The notes under the pieces were generated by a model. It saw only the letters and a list, made by a program, of their open reading frames with translations. It made no database searches and had not been told where the DNA came from. Source: Flavobacterium aquariorum (lineage in GTDB: Bacteria; Bacteroidota; Bacteroidia; Flavobacteriales; Flavobacteriaceae). Taken from it: a DNA stretch of 64,000 bases. The position numbers and the translations under genes are program-made. Of the stretch, positions 1-8,266 are shown piece after piece; the stretch's first letter is position 1, and each line of letters begins with the position of its first letter. The stretch is taken from contig NZ_QKXH01000012.1 in NCBI RefSeq assembly GCF_003254745.1, positions 98,033 to 162,032 of the forward strand, in the 5' to 3' direction.

Positions 1-396
1 GAAGCTTTGGTCTACTCTGATAAAATTTACCACTATTTGGCCGAAAATCCTTTTATTGAGCCAAAAAAAGCCAACGTTATCCCAAAATGGTCTATCCAAT
101 CAAAAACAAAAATAGCTTCAGAATATATCGCAAAGACAAAAGCAAAATTGCAACTATTAATGCGCCAAAATGCGGGAATTGTACGTTTTGATTCGGATTT
201 ATTGAAAGCCAAAGAAGCACTCAAAAACCTGCAAAACGAAATCGATGAAAAAATTCAAAATCATCTCGTTTGCACTGATTTATACGAACTTAACAATATG
301 ATTGATATTGGCAATCTTATCGTTCAGCAATCCATTGACCGTAATGGAAATTGTGGTGGATTTGTAAAGTATGAATCGAAGGATATAAAACAATAA
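1..396 (+). CDS. nadB: L-aspartate oxidase, C-terminal part (5' end outside window)
   Basis: The reading frame is open from the first base, so this is the end of a longer gene. The visible 131 residues fit the helical C-terminal domain of NadB, the FAD enzyme that oxidises L-aspartate to iminoaspartate in de novo NAD synthesis: a segment reading LMRQNAGIVR, a stretch of basic/acidic helices, then an NLIVQQSIDRNGNCGGF end resembling the usual 'L..VA..I...A..R..SRG' tail. No catalytic residue lies in this part. A rho-independent terminator follows 24 bases after the stop. The family call is by recognition of the C-terminal domain only; another flavoprotein of the succinate dehydrogenase/fumarate reductase family is possible. 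Confidence 0.7.
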   Translation, partial: EALVYSDKIYHYLAENPFIEPKKANVIPKWSIQSKTKIASEYIAKTKAKLQLLMRQNAGIVRFDSDLLKAKEALKNLQNEIDEKIQNHLVCTDLYELNNMIDIGNLIVQQSIDRNGNCGGFVKYESKDIKQ

Positions 397-419
397 AACG
401 TTTAAAAATAAATTTTAAA

Positions 420-451
420 AGTCCCTTGACAGCAATGTTGAGGGACTTTTT
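420..451 (+). terminator. rho-independent terminator of nadB
   Basis: AGTCCCT (420-426) and AGGGACT (441-447) form a 7-bp stem, extended by weaker pairs, followed by a T run. Confidence 0.8.
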
Positions 452-518
452 AGTTTTTAATTTACCAGACCGTAACAAATAGTAAAAGAATATCTATCAA
501 CTATTACAAAACTATGTA

Positions 519-1139
519 TTATAAATAATTTTGAAGTTGACTGAAATCAGAGATTTTAGGCGTTGCAAAGTAATCCTTAAATGCGTTTAATTTGTCATAA
601 ACTATAGCATCAATTCCTAGTTCTTTCGCAGCTGCAATTTCCGATTCAGGATCATCGCCAATTACCAATACTTCGGAAACATCATAATTAAAATCATGCA
701 GAATGCTTTCGAATATTTTTTTCTTGGTATCATTGGTCATTACGGTATCCACAATATATATTTCTTTGAAGTCGTTTTCTATCCCAAGCTGTCTCACCTT
801 ACTGTTTTGCAATTTTGGGAAACCCGAAGTAACCAAAAATTTATCGCATGCTATTTTATTCACTTCATTATAATCTGGAAATGGCTCAATAGGTTCATTA
901 TAAGTAAGATTAACCAATAATTGCAAAGATTCGTTATACAGTAATTGACTCATACTATACTGTTTAGCAACAACACTAAAAGGTTTTCTATTGATGTCTG
1001 TTTTAATATCTTCCAAATTTCCTTCAAACTCGTTACCATTGATTTCAAGGAGATAATAGAGATCTGCAAAGAGTTTATCACCAATAGACGTAGTAGAAAA
1101 CAGTGTATTATCCAAGTCAAGTATTAAAGCCTTTTTCAT
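519..1139 (-). CDS. HAD-superfamily phosphatase
   Basis: A 206-residue haloacid-dehalogenase-type hydrolase, probably a cytosolic phosphatase. All four motifs are visible: DLDNT at residues 8-12 (nucleophile Asp8 and acid/base Asp10), VTSG with Ser/Thr at 103-106, a lysine cluster at 139-141, and GDDPESE at 161-167 for Mg2+ binding. A helical cap of about 80 residues sits between motifs I and II, the subfamily I arrangement also seen in pyrimidine 5'-nucleotidases and phosphoglycolate phosphatases. The substrate cannot be told from the sequence. It is a single gene transcribed against nadB. Confidence 0.85.
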   Translation of the reverse strand: MKKALILDLDNTLFSTTSIGDKLFADLYYLLEINGNEFEGNLEDIKTDINRKPFSVVAKQYSMSQLLYNESLQLLVNLTYNEPIEPFPDYNEVNKIACDKFLVTSGFPKLQNSKVRQLGIENDFKEIYIVDTVMTNDTKKKIFESILHDFNYDVSEVLVIGDDPESEIAAAKELGIDAIVYDKLNAFKDYFATPKISDFSQLQNYL

Positions 1140-1202
1140 CTTTTTGATGGGTTGAGTTTAATTTTAAATTAATCAAGAATGTTAAATCATTCACTATTTT
1201 AT

Positions 1203-2162
1203 TTACCATTTTTTAAGTCCTAGAAGTTTTTCGCCAAGTTCTGAAAGTTCAGCAACTGGCTGTTTGCTTTCGCGTTTCAAAGGATCTCCTGGAAAGGCGT
1301 AACCTTCGGGCACGTGCTTGTTTTTCCATGCATTTATTCTCCATTCACGCATTTCCACATTATCTTCATCAGCGGGTATCATAGCAATATACTGAGCGAT
1401 ACGAACTGAATTCTTACTGTTATTTGGTCTAATACCATGTGGCTGTGAGCTATTGAAAATTAAGAGGTCGCCAGCATTCATTTTTACTTTTACCATTTCA
1501 AAACCTGTTGTATCGGGTTTGAAATGATCACGATCTTCTGGTTGTGACAATTTCCAGGTATCATACGTCCTAAAAAGTTCAGGAATACATTGAAAACCAC
1601 CCATATTTTCATCATTTTGATCTGCCAATGCCAATACACCCTGAACATTTTGCGGTTTGGTTTCCGGATCATAATCCCAATGGATAAAACCTTTGTATTC
1701 ATGACCTGGGCGAATAGGAAAGTTAAGGTTGGCACGATCAATAGTAACCCACAATTTTTCAGTACCCCAGATATCTGCAAAAGCCTGATGCACTTTTGGA
1801 AATTGACGATTGTCCCACAAATACTGATGATTGTATATCTCCACCATCCCAGTGTTATTGAGTTCTGACATTTTCATAGAAAGCGTTGGCTTGTACCAAG
1901 TTTCAGGATCGTTTGCCTTTTTCCCCTCATATTCCCATAGATAATCAGCCAGTTTTTCTGCTTGTTCCCTTGGTACTGCATTTTTCACTACCACATAGCC
2001 ATTATGAGTCCAAAAATCCCATTCTTCCTCGGTCAAAACGCGCAATTTTTCGCCATTAGAACGATTGCTTAATTTTACTTTACTACTGGTTGCAACGGAT
2101 GGATTTCCTGGAATCTCTTTATGTGCTTCATTCAAACCGTTGTTCATTGTCATTGTTTTCAT
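1203..2162 (-). CDS. phytanoyl-CoA dioxygenase (PhyH) family protein
   Basis: A 319-residue Fe(II)/2-oxoglutarate-dependent oxygenase. The iron-binding facial triad is visible as His161-x-Asp163 (in HWDYD) and His242 (in QPHGIRP), with Arg254 placed to bind the 2-oxoglutarate carboxylate. Family members hydroxylate small organic substrates; the substrate here is unknown. It is divergent from an AraC-type regulator with 137 bp between them, so that regulator may control it. Methionines at positions 1, 4 and 6 make the exact start uncertain by a few residues. No signal peptide is seen. Confidence 0.85.
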   Translation of the reverse strand: MKTMTMNNGLNEAHKEIPGNPSVATSSKVKLSNRSNGEKLRVLTEEEWDFWTHNGYVVVKNAVPREQAEKLADYLWEYEGKKANDPETWYKPTLSMKMSELNNTGMVEIYNHQYLWDNRQFPKVHQAFADIWGTEKLWVTIDRANLNFPIRPGHEYKGFIHWDYDPETKPQNVQGVLALADQNDENMGGFQCIPELFRTYDTWKLSQPEDRDHFKPDTTGFEMVKVKMNAGDLLIFNSSQPHGIRPNNSKNSVRIAQYIAMIPADEDNVEMREWRINAWKNKHVPEGYAFPGDPLKRESKQPVAELSELGEKLLGLKKW

Positions 2163-2299
2163 TTTTTCATTATTTAAAGTTGGTTTAGCAAAGTTCAGTG
2201 TAATATCGGTAGTGAATAAATTCTAAAATGATCAATTTACGCTCTATATTGACATTTTTGATTAATTTTATATCCAATAACCGTTAACTGAAAGCTATA

Positions 2300-3151
2300 A
2301 TGAAAATAAAGAAAGAAGAAATCACGATTCAACCCGGAAAATCATTCCGTATTTTCACACCTAGTTTACGAAATTACTTCTTCTGGCATTATCATCCTGA
2401 ATTTGAATTGGTTTACGTAGAAGCTATTGCAGGTATTCGCCATGTTGGCAAAAACATTTCAAGTTTCGTAGAAAGTGACCTCGTATTAATAGGTTCCAAT
2501 GTTCCCCATCTTAATTTCGACTATGGATTGCAAACAGAGTACAAACAAATAGTAGTACAGTTCAAAGAAGACTTTTTGCCTAATCTGATTGTACCTACAG
2601 CCGAGTTCGGTGATATTCGTGCTCTTTTTGATAAGGCTTATTTAGGTCTGTCTTTTTATGGAAAAACAAAAGAGCAAGTGGTAGCTAAACTCAAAGAAAT
2701 ACAATCTAAGGATAATTTCAATTCTTTACTGGAGCTTTTTGAAATATTAAATATAATGGCTCGATCTTCCGAAGTCCATCAGTTGAATACCGAAGACACG
2801 AGAATAAAGATGTTCATGAATGATAAAATCAGAATGGGAACTATATACGATTACATTCATGAGAATTATGACAAAAAACCCGATGTTAATGATATTGCTT
2901 CAATAGTACATTTAAGTACTGCTGCTTTTTGTCGTTATTTCAAAAATCAGACGAATATGACATTTACAGAATTCGTAAATCATTACCGAATTACCCAAGC
3001 CAAAACTTTACTTTTAAAAGATCATAATGTGTCAGAAGTAGGATATGCCGTTGGATTTGAAAGTATGTCTTACTTTAATAAACTTTTTAAATCATTGGTT
3101 GGAGAAACTCCTTCGTCTTTCAAAAAAACAATACTTTTTACAACGAATTAG
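2300..3151 (+). CDS. AraC-family transcriptional regulator
   Basis: A 283-residue regulator. The N-terminal part (about 20-150) looks like the cupin-type sensor domain of AraC proteins (FWHYHPEFELVYV region); the C-terminal ~95 residues (about 185-280) carry the double helix-turn-helix, including DVNDIASIVHLSTAAFCRYF and VGYAVGFESMSYFNKLFK, the hallmark second helix-turn-helix. It is divergent from the PhyH oxygenase gene and likely controls it, by analogy with AraC genes next to their targets. The gene ends in a convergent terminator shared with the SRPBCC gene downstream. Confidence 0.9.
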   Translation: MKIKKEEITIQPGKSFRIFTPSLRNYFFWHYHPEFELVYVEAIAGIRHVGKNISSFVESDLVLIGSNVPHLNFDYGLQTEYKQIVVQFKEDFLPNLIVPTAEFGDIRALFDKAYLGLSFYGKTKEQVVAKLKEIQSKDNFNSLLELFEILNIMARSSEVHQLNTEDTRIKMFMNDKIRMGTIYDYIHENYDKKPDVNDIASIVHLSTAAFCRYFKNQTNMTFTEFVNHYRITQAKTLLLKDHNVSEVGYAVGFESMSYFNKLFKSLVGETPSSFKKTILFTTN

Positions 3152-3176
3152 GCAATACTTACAGAAAAAACAGGTT

Positions 3177-3230
3177 TATAAAACAAAAAAACTCAGAAAT
3201 ATTTATAATTCAGAACTTTTTTGTTTTATA
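3177..3230. terminator. bidirectional terminator between araC-like and SRPBCC genes
   Basis: TATAAAACAAAAAA (3177-3190) pairs perfectly with TTTTTTGTTTTATA (3217-3230). A/T runs on both sides allow function on either strand between these convergent genes. Confidence 0.7.
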
Positions 3231-3256
3231 CTGGTTGAAAATTTACTTATAGCAAA

Positions 3257-3745
3257 TTACTTTGCACCACTAAGTTTCTTTTCATCTTCAGTTCTTGGCT
3301 TACCGGTAGCATTCGGCTGACCTTTTCCAGTCGTGATCAGGTTCATTAAACTTTGCTGAATGTATTGCGTCCATGCATTACTGCAAATATCATAACATTC
3401 AAATTCTGGAACTAATCCATGATGTGTAACACGGATTTCTGTTTTATTGTCTTTTTCAGAAATTTCAAAACTCATTTTGGTTCCTGTCCATTCGCTTCTA
3501 TCTTTAGTAAACTTAAAATAGTTATACTTCACAAACCAAACCACTTTTTGGTTGGGAATTACTTCTGTCAATTTGATTTGGCAATAATGAACATCTTCAT
3601 AATGGTATGTAAATTCATCGTTGAGTTTTGCGGTATCGCCTTCGATTTCTTCAGACCACCATCCGCGGACATTCGTGATGGCGTTGAATACCTCTTCGGG
3701 AGTTTGGTCTACAATTAACGTCGTGGTAAAATCTGATGCTTCCAT
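3257..3745 (-). CDS. SRPBCC (AHSA1-like START) domain protein
   Basis: A 162-residue protein starting at ATG 3745 (MEASDFTTTL). The frame stays open 48 bases upstream but only from a TTG, and the conserved fold begins right after this ATG. The sequence has the START-fold pattern of the AHSA1/SRPBCC group: TTTLIVDQTPEEVFNAI, then RGWWSEE, then a strand-rich middle and a final helix with WTQYIQQSL. Such proteins bind hydrophobic ligands in a helix-grip pocket; no enzymatic role can be assigned. A second SRPBCC gene lies 1.6 kb further along at 5368-5790. Confidence 0.8.
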   Translation of the reverse strand: MEASDFTTTLIVDQTPEEVFNAITNVRGWWSEEIEGDTAKLNDEFTYHYEDVHYCQIKLTEVIPNQKVVWFVKYNYFKFTKDRSEWTGTKMSFEISEKDNKTEIRVTHHGLVPEFECYDICSNAWTQYIQQSLMNLITTGKGQPNATGKPRTEDEKKLSGAK

Positions 3746-3828
3746 TAGTGTATGATTAAAATTCAGAATGCCAAATATACCACTAATTACCAATTAGTTA
3801 ATAACAAGAACAGAACATCTTAACCTAA

Positions 3829-5358
3829 CTATTCATCATAGTTTTTCTTTTCTTCCATTTCGTCTTTTATTCTTTTATTGACATCTACTTTTGCTCCGCG
3901 CAATACATAAATTGAAATTTCGGGCTCTCTCGCAAATTTGTTAATTCTTTTTCCTGCCAAATAAACGGTGTCAAATAACGGAATCTCGGTTTTTCTTTCT
4001 TTGTCTTCATCGTCATCCTCTTTTACTAAAATAACATCCTTAATTTTCATACCCAAAGGAAGCCAATTGATGTAGTCTGCATTAAAGGAATGGGCGACGA
4101 CTTTTTTGTTCGTCGTATAATAATTGATAGCTCCAGCCTGCCCATAATTGTCACAAAGAATTAAGGTATGTTCCAAATCCGGCAGCGTTCCTGCAACCGA
4201 ATCCACTTTTATAGCTAATTCTTTCCACCCGAGCATATCGGCAAAGTCTTGTGGCAATAAATGATCCTTGCCATCTTCCCAATGAAGTAATCCAAATTTT
4301 TGATACTTTTTAGCATGATTCACTATGTATTCGGGGCTTTTATTTGGAAAAAAAGCATTGTACATCGGAATAAAAAGCAGTATTGGCAATATGATTAAAA
4401 CAGGTTGCAAATACCTTTTCCAACCTTCTTTTAATTGGTTTCCCAAATAAACAGAACCAAAGGCAATATAAATAGGATACAATCCAATGGCATAATAATC
4501 TTTGGCTTTTAAATACATGAAAACCGCAAGCGTAAAAACAATGCTCCAAAAAAACAGTCTGTATTTTCGGAACGGTTTGTACAGCAACAGGGCCAGCCAT
4601 CCAGAAACAATAACAATAAAAGAACCAATAAAAAAGAGCAATTGTGATTTTAAAAATTCCAATCGATCAACGTACACCAATTGTGTATCGGCTAATTCTT
4701 TTAAATGATGAATCACGGGAAAACCGTTTCTGTATTGCCACAAAAGATTTGGAGCAATCAACAGCAAGCCCAAAACAAGCGCGACATATAATTTTGGCTG
4801 AGCGAAGATTTTACGCTCTTCCGTCAATAAAAGGGCAGGAATCAATCCAATAATCAAAAACCCAATATTATATTTATTCAGGAAACCAAAAGCAAATACG
4901 ATTGCCCCAATGAAGAGCCATTTGGTATTTTCGGAATTGATGTATTTGATTAAGATGAAATAAAAAGTTGTCCAACACAACACATCAAAAGAATTGGGCT
5001 GATACAAAGTATTCAGCCTTAAAAGCGCCGAAAAAAATACGCAGGTTGCGCCCAAAATCAAAGCAAACAAACTCCCTTTCAATTCTTCGATTGTTTTCCA
5101 AACCACAACAATGGTCAACGCTCCAAACAAAGCTGGAAAAAATTTAATCCAAAAAACGGAATTCCCCAAAAGATAAATAAGATAGGAAATCCAAGAAGTA
5201 AATGGTGGTACCGATAAATACCCCCAAGCCAAATGATGCGCTTGATCAAGGTGCAGATATTCATCTCGCTGTAAGTCGTAATCGGAGCTTATTAAGGAAT
5301 ATTGCAATACGAATTTCAGTATGATGAATCCGAGTAGTAGTACAGTTTTTTTGTTCAT
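3829..5358 (-). CDS. GT39/ArnT-like membrane glycosyltransferase
   Basis: A 509-residue polytopic membrane protein of the dolichyl-phosphate-mannose mannosyltransferase clan. The first helix is followed by a loop with SSDYDLQRDEYLHLDQAH, whose acidic residues match the catalytic Asp-Glu region of GT39/GT83 enzymes, and by PPFTSW. About ten further hydrophobic segments run to residue ~340, then a soluble C-terminal domain of ~170 residues. Known relatives move a sugar from a polyprenyl-phosphate donor to lipid or protein on the outer face of the inner membrane. Donor and acceptor cannot be predicted. It sits directly downstream of the 140-residue SRPBCC gene on the same strand with a 9-bp gap, so they are probably co-transcribed. 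Confidence 0.8.
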   Translation of the reverse strand: MNKKTVLLLGFIILKFVLQYSLISSDYDLQRDEYLHLDQAHHLAWGYLSVPPFTSWISYLIYLLGNSVFWIKFFPALFGALTIVVVWKTIEELKGSLFALILGATCVFFSALLRLNTLYQPNSFDVLCWTTFYFILIKYINSENTKWLFIGAIVFAFGFLNKYNIGFLIIGLIPALLLTEERKIFAQPKLYVALVLGLLLIAPNLLWQYRNGFPVIHHLKELADTQLVYVDRLEFLKSQLLFFIGSFIVIVSGWLALLLYKPFRKYRLFFWSIVFTLAVFMYLKAKDYYAIGLYPIYIAFGSVYLGNQLKEGWKRYLQPVLIILPILLFIPMYNAFFPNKSPEYIVNHAKKYQKFGLLHWEDGKDHLLPQDFADMLGWKELAIKVDSVAGTLPDLEHTLILCDNYGQAGAINYYTTNKKVVAHSFNADYINWLPLGMKIKDVILVKEDDDEDKERKTEIPLFDTVYLAGKRINKFAREPEISIYVLRGAKVDVNKRIKDEMEEKKNYDE

Positions 5359-5367
5359 TAGTGGCTA

Positions 5368-5790
5368 TTAGTTACTTTCTATAATTTGCTTTAATGCAGC
5401 TAAAACTGGATTTCCTTCATTGCTTTCTTTTTCTTCCACAGCTCCAGGGCGGTTGTCTTCTTTTATAATTTCGAGCTGAACAGCGTTTTCCGATTCCGAA
5501 ATAATGTAGCTCATTATAAAATAGTTTTCTTCTATGTCTTCAAGGTCGGGTCTAGGAAAAAACAAACTGTATTTTATCAGTTCGTTTGGAATAATTTTCA
5601 GTATTTTGCCCCATTGTTCAAAAATTTTGCTGTCCCACTCCACCCGAAACCTGATTTCGCTTCCCACTTTCCAATCTGTTAAAACATCGCTTCCGTATTG
5701 CCATTTTTTGACCAATTCCGGTTTGGTCAGAGCGTCCCAAACTTTCTGTTTGGTTGCATTGATCAGTATTGTTGATTTACTTGTTATCAT
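5368..5790 (-). CDS. SRPBCC (AHSA1-like) domain protein
   Basis: A 140-residue START-fold protein of the AHSA1 group: it opens with STILINATKQKVWDALTKPE, followed by VKKWQYGSD, the usual pattern for this family, and covers only the single domain. Function is unknown; relatives bind lipids or other hydrophobic ligands or act as stress-linked factors. It is 9 bp upstream of the glycosyltransferase gene and probably in the same transcript. Confidence 0.8.
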   Translation of the reverse strand: MITSKSTILINATKQKVWDALTKPELVKKWQYGSDVLTDWKVGSEIRFRVEWDSKIFEQWGKILKIIPNELIKYSLFFPRPDLEDIEENYFIMSYIISESENAVQLEIIKEDNRPGAVEEKESNEGNPVLAALKQIIESN

Positions 5791-6130
5791 TTCAGCTTGA
5801 TTTAATTGGGTTTCCGTATTCTATTGATTTTCATCAATTAGAACGTAAATATAACAGAAATAAACTTACAATGAAGATTAGTTTGGAAAAGACAATATTG
5901 AGGGTAAACAATGCTTGTACAGAAATGATTTTCAATAAGTTTAAAATAATTATTGATTAAAAAAAAACGTCTCATTTCTCCCAAATATCTTGTAAACTGC
6001 GTGAAGGATAGAAGCTAGCTACCGAAGTAGCGCGGATAGCCTGACCGCCGATAGGAAAAAGGGCAATGACGGCAACGAAACTAGCCCTTTTTTCTAGCGG
6101 TGGTCACGCCCTAAATAATACCTGCATTTT
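5791..6130. other. 340-bp intergenic region holding repeat element copy 1
   Basis: No credible gene is present. The first ~200 bases are AT-rich with nothing recognisable; positions 6000-6112 hold the first copy of the dispersed three-way-junction element described separately. Confidence 0.7.
6000..6112 (+). repeat. dispersed three-way-junction repeat (family 1), copy 1
   Basis: Begins GCGTGA and ends TCACGCCC. GCGTGA pairs with TCACGC (outer stem P1). GCTAC-CGAA-GTAGC forms an inner hairpin (P2, about 6018-6031). A long distal stem (P3) joins about 6046-6065 with 6085-6104. Related copies are at 9212-9288, 28730-28844 and 46810-46924. Confidence 0.85.
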
Positions 6131-7075
6131 TTATTTGCACAAAGATCCTTGGATGATGCCTCTTTTCTCGATTGTGGAGTCGATGTAATGCTGGATTTCA
6201 GTCTTTTTGAGTCCCCAATTTGGAGTGATGAGCAAATCCCAATCGGAGATCCCGAAGAGGCGCTGAATGACGATGTCGGGTCGTAGGAGCGGGATGAGTT
6301 CGCAAAGCAAATCAGTGTATTGTTCTAAAGTGAAGAGCGGGAACGGGTTTCGCTTGTAGTGTACACCCATAATCGAGCCTTCGACAATGTGCAGATGATG
6401 GAATTTTATGAATTTTATTTGAGGAAAGCGGTTGATTTCATTGATGTAATTGAGCATCATTTCGCGGGTTTCCCAAGGGAATCCAAAAACGGTGTGAACG
6501 CACAAATCGATGGGACTGTCCGTTAATAATTCCACGGCGGTTATGAATTCGGCGTGTGTACAGCCTCGGTTTATTTTCTCTAAGGTTGCGTCATACATCG
6601 ATTCCATTCCCATTTCGAGATCGACATCGAAACGGTCGCAGTAGCTTTCGAGCAAGGCCACTTTTTCGGCATCAATACAGTCGGGACGCGTCCCAACCGA
6701 AAACCCAACGACTTCCTCAGGATTGAAAGACAAGGCTCGTTCATAGATGTTTTTGAGATAATCGACACTGGCGTAAGTATTGGTATTGGGCTGAAAATAG
6801 ACAATGAATTGGTCGGCTTTGTATGATTTTTTGGCACGCTCCATACCTTGCAGTAACTGCTCTTCGATGGTAGGTGCTTTTCTGGAAATATCGGGCGTGA
6901 ATGAATCGACATTGCAATAGGTACAACCTCCGTACCCCTTTAGTCCGTCCCGGTTAGGACAGCTAAAATTACCATCGACAATTACTTTGAAAACTTTCTT
7001 TCCGTTATATTTTTTTCGGAGATGGGTGCCATAATTGTTGTACCCTTTTTTGCTGGATTGTGCTTCTGCCTTCAT
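6131..7075 (-). CDS. TIGR01212-family (YhcC-like) radical SAM protein
   Basis: A 314-residue radical SAM enzyme. The cluster-binding cysteines appear in the non-standard spacing of this family, within CPNRDGLKGYGGCTYC (C-x11-C-x2-C), and are followed by VDSFTP and a radical SAM barrel with GFSVGTRPDC and EMGMES. Biochemical function in this family is not established as far as I know. The start is put at ATG 7075 (MKAEAQ) because a promoter box TACCTTTG (7087-7080 on this strand) ends four bases before it. The longer frame begins with a TTG upstream of that box. The mRNA would be leaderless or nearly so. Confidence 0.88.
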   Translation of the reverse strand: MKAEAQSSKKGYNNYGTHLRKKYNGKKVFKVIVDGNFSCPNRDGLKGYGGCTYCNVDSFTPDISRKAPTIEEQLLQGMERAKKSYKADQFIVYFQPNTNTYASVDYLKNIYERALSFNPEEVVGFSVGTRPDCIDAEKVALLESYCDRFDVDLEMGMESMYDATLEKINRGCTHAEFITAVELLTDSPIDLCVHTVFGFPWETREMMLNYINEINRFPQIKFIKFHHLHIVEGSIMGVHYKRNPFPLFTLEQYTDLLCELIPLLRPDIVIQRLFGISDWDLLITPNWGLKKTEIQHYIDSTIEKRGIIQGSLCK

Positions 7076-7079
7076 TTTG

Positions 7080-7111
7080 CAAAGGTATTCACCACTATAT
7101 GGTACCAACAA
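7080..7111 (-). promoter_or_regulatory. Bacteroidota-type promoter of the YhcC-like gene
   Basis: On the minus strand TTG (7108-7106 or 7111-7109) lies 18 or 21 bases before TACCTTTG (7087-7080), matching the TTG-N17-23-TAnnTTTG pattern. The ATG begins four bases after the box. Confidence 0.65.
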
Positions 7112-7166
7112 TGACTTTTATCAGGGATTTTAAAATGGGTTGTTGTTAAATGAAAGCTTTGTTACG

Positions 7167-7203
7167 CAAAGAATCACAAAGGACACACAAAGAATCACAA
7201 AGG
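7167..7203 (+). repeat. 16-bp direct repeat, 21-bp period
   Basis: CAAAGAATCACAAAGG occurs at 7167-7182 and 7188-7203 between moaA and the radical SAM gene. It is a short tandem repeat of unknown role. Confidence 0.7.
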
Positions 7204-7258
7204 TTCTGCAAAAAAACAATACTCTTCGCGAGTCTTCGTGAAATAATTTTCTAATACT

Positions 7259-8266
7259 TTAGCCCCCAATCTTAATCATGCTTCGATTTTGAGAAAAAAG
7301 AAGCGGATTTTGGAATTTAGTATCATCGTCCATTCCGCCACGCATGGCGAATTTGGATTTTATGTTTTGAAAAATAAGCGGTTCGATTGAATCTCCTGCA
7401 CGCAAGGTATCGAGCAAAGATGTTTCTGCATTAGAAAACAGACAGTTTTTTAACTTTCCGTCCGCAGTCAAACGGATACGGTTACAGGTACTGCAAAACG
7501 GATTGGTCACCGAACTGATTACCGAAAAACTGCCCTGATAACCATCTATTTTATGGTTTTTAGAAGTATCATTCGGTTTGTCTTGGGTGCGTTCTACTTT
7601 TTGTTCCGTATAAAAAGCATTGGCTTGCGAAAGGATTTCAGCATAACTGACCAATTTCTCTTTGTTCCATTGATTGCCGTCAAAAGGCATAAACTCAATA
7701 AACCGAATCTGAATGTTTCGATCTTTGGTCATTTCTATAAAATCAATAATTTCGTTATCATTAAAACCTTTGATAACGACTACATTCAGTTTTACTTTGA
7801 AATTATTTGACTCAAGCAAATCGAGGTTTTCAATCAGTTTCTCAAAATAATTACGGCGAGTAATTTGGTTGAACTTATCTTTTTTCAAACTGTCGATACT
7901 TACATTCAATGTCGTAATTCCAGCTTCTTTAAACGTATTTATGAATTCGTGAACCAGGATTCCGTTGGTTGTTAAGGTCAGCTCAACGCCCAATTTTCCT
8001 AATTGTTCAATAATGTTTTTAGCATCTTTTCGTACCAAAGGCTCACCACCGGTTAATCGGATTTTGTTTACGCCGAGTTTTACGAAAGTCTTCGCAATGG
8101 TAACAATTTCCTCCGCAGTCATCAGATGCGCCCTTGGTGTAAGCGCAATCCCCTCGGCTGGCATACAATACGTGCATCTCAAATTACAATGTTCCGTAAT
8201 CGAAATGCGGAGGTAATTGTGCGCTCTGCCGTGGTTATCCTGCATCGGATTGATTTTATTTTCCAT
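7259..8266 (-). CDS. moaA: GTP 3',8-cyclase MoaA
   Basis: A 335-residue radical SAM enzyme catalysing the first step of molybdenum-cofactor synthesis, GTP to 3',8-cyclo-7,8-dihydro-GTP. With the start at ATG 8266 (MENKIN), the SAM cluster motif CNLRCTYC has Cys27, Cys31 and Cys34. The C-terminal second [4Fe-4S] site has Cys258, Cys261 (FCSTCNRIRLT) and Cys275 (KNCLF). The chain ends in the conserved Gly-Gly tail (IGG). It overlaps the end of the moaC-mogA fusion by 11 bases, showing tight translational linkage, and is the last gene of the Moco operon. Confidence 0.96.
   Translation of the reverse strand: MENKINPMQDNHGRAHNYLRISITEHCNLRCTYCMPAEGIALTPRAHLMTAEEIVTIAKTFVKLGVNKIRLTGGEPLVRKDAKNIIEQLGKLGVELTLTTNGILVHEFINTFKEAGITTLNVSIDSLKKDKFNQITRRNYFEKLIENLDLLESNNFKVKLNVVVIKGFNDNEIIDFIEMTKDRNIQIRFIEFMPFDGNQWNKEKLVSYAEILSQANAFYTEQKVERTQDKPNDTSKNHKIDGYQGSFSVISSVTNPFCSTCNRIRLTADGKLKNCLFSNAETSLLDTLRAGDSIEPLIFQNIKSKFAMRGGMDDDTKFQNPLLFSQNRSMIKIGG

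Noticed and set aside
5769..5960. 63-codon frame on the plus strand before repeat copy 1
   Set aside because: Poor codon pattern, overlaps the start of the SRPBCC gene, and has no promoter or recognisable product.
6000..6112. Reading repeat copy 1 as a simple rho-independent terminator
   Set aside because: It has a long distal stem but also conserved ends and an inner hairpin, recurs in both orientations, and lacks a following T run.
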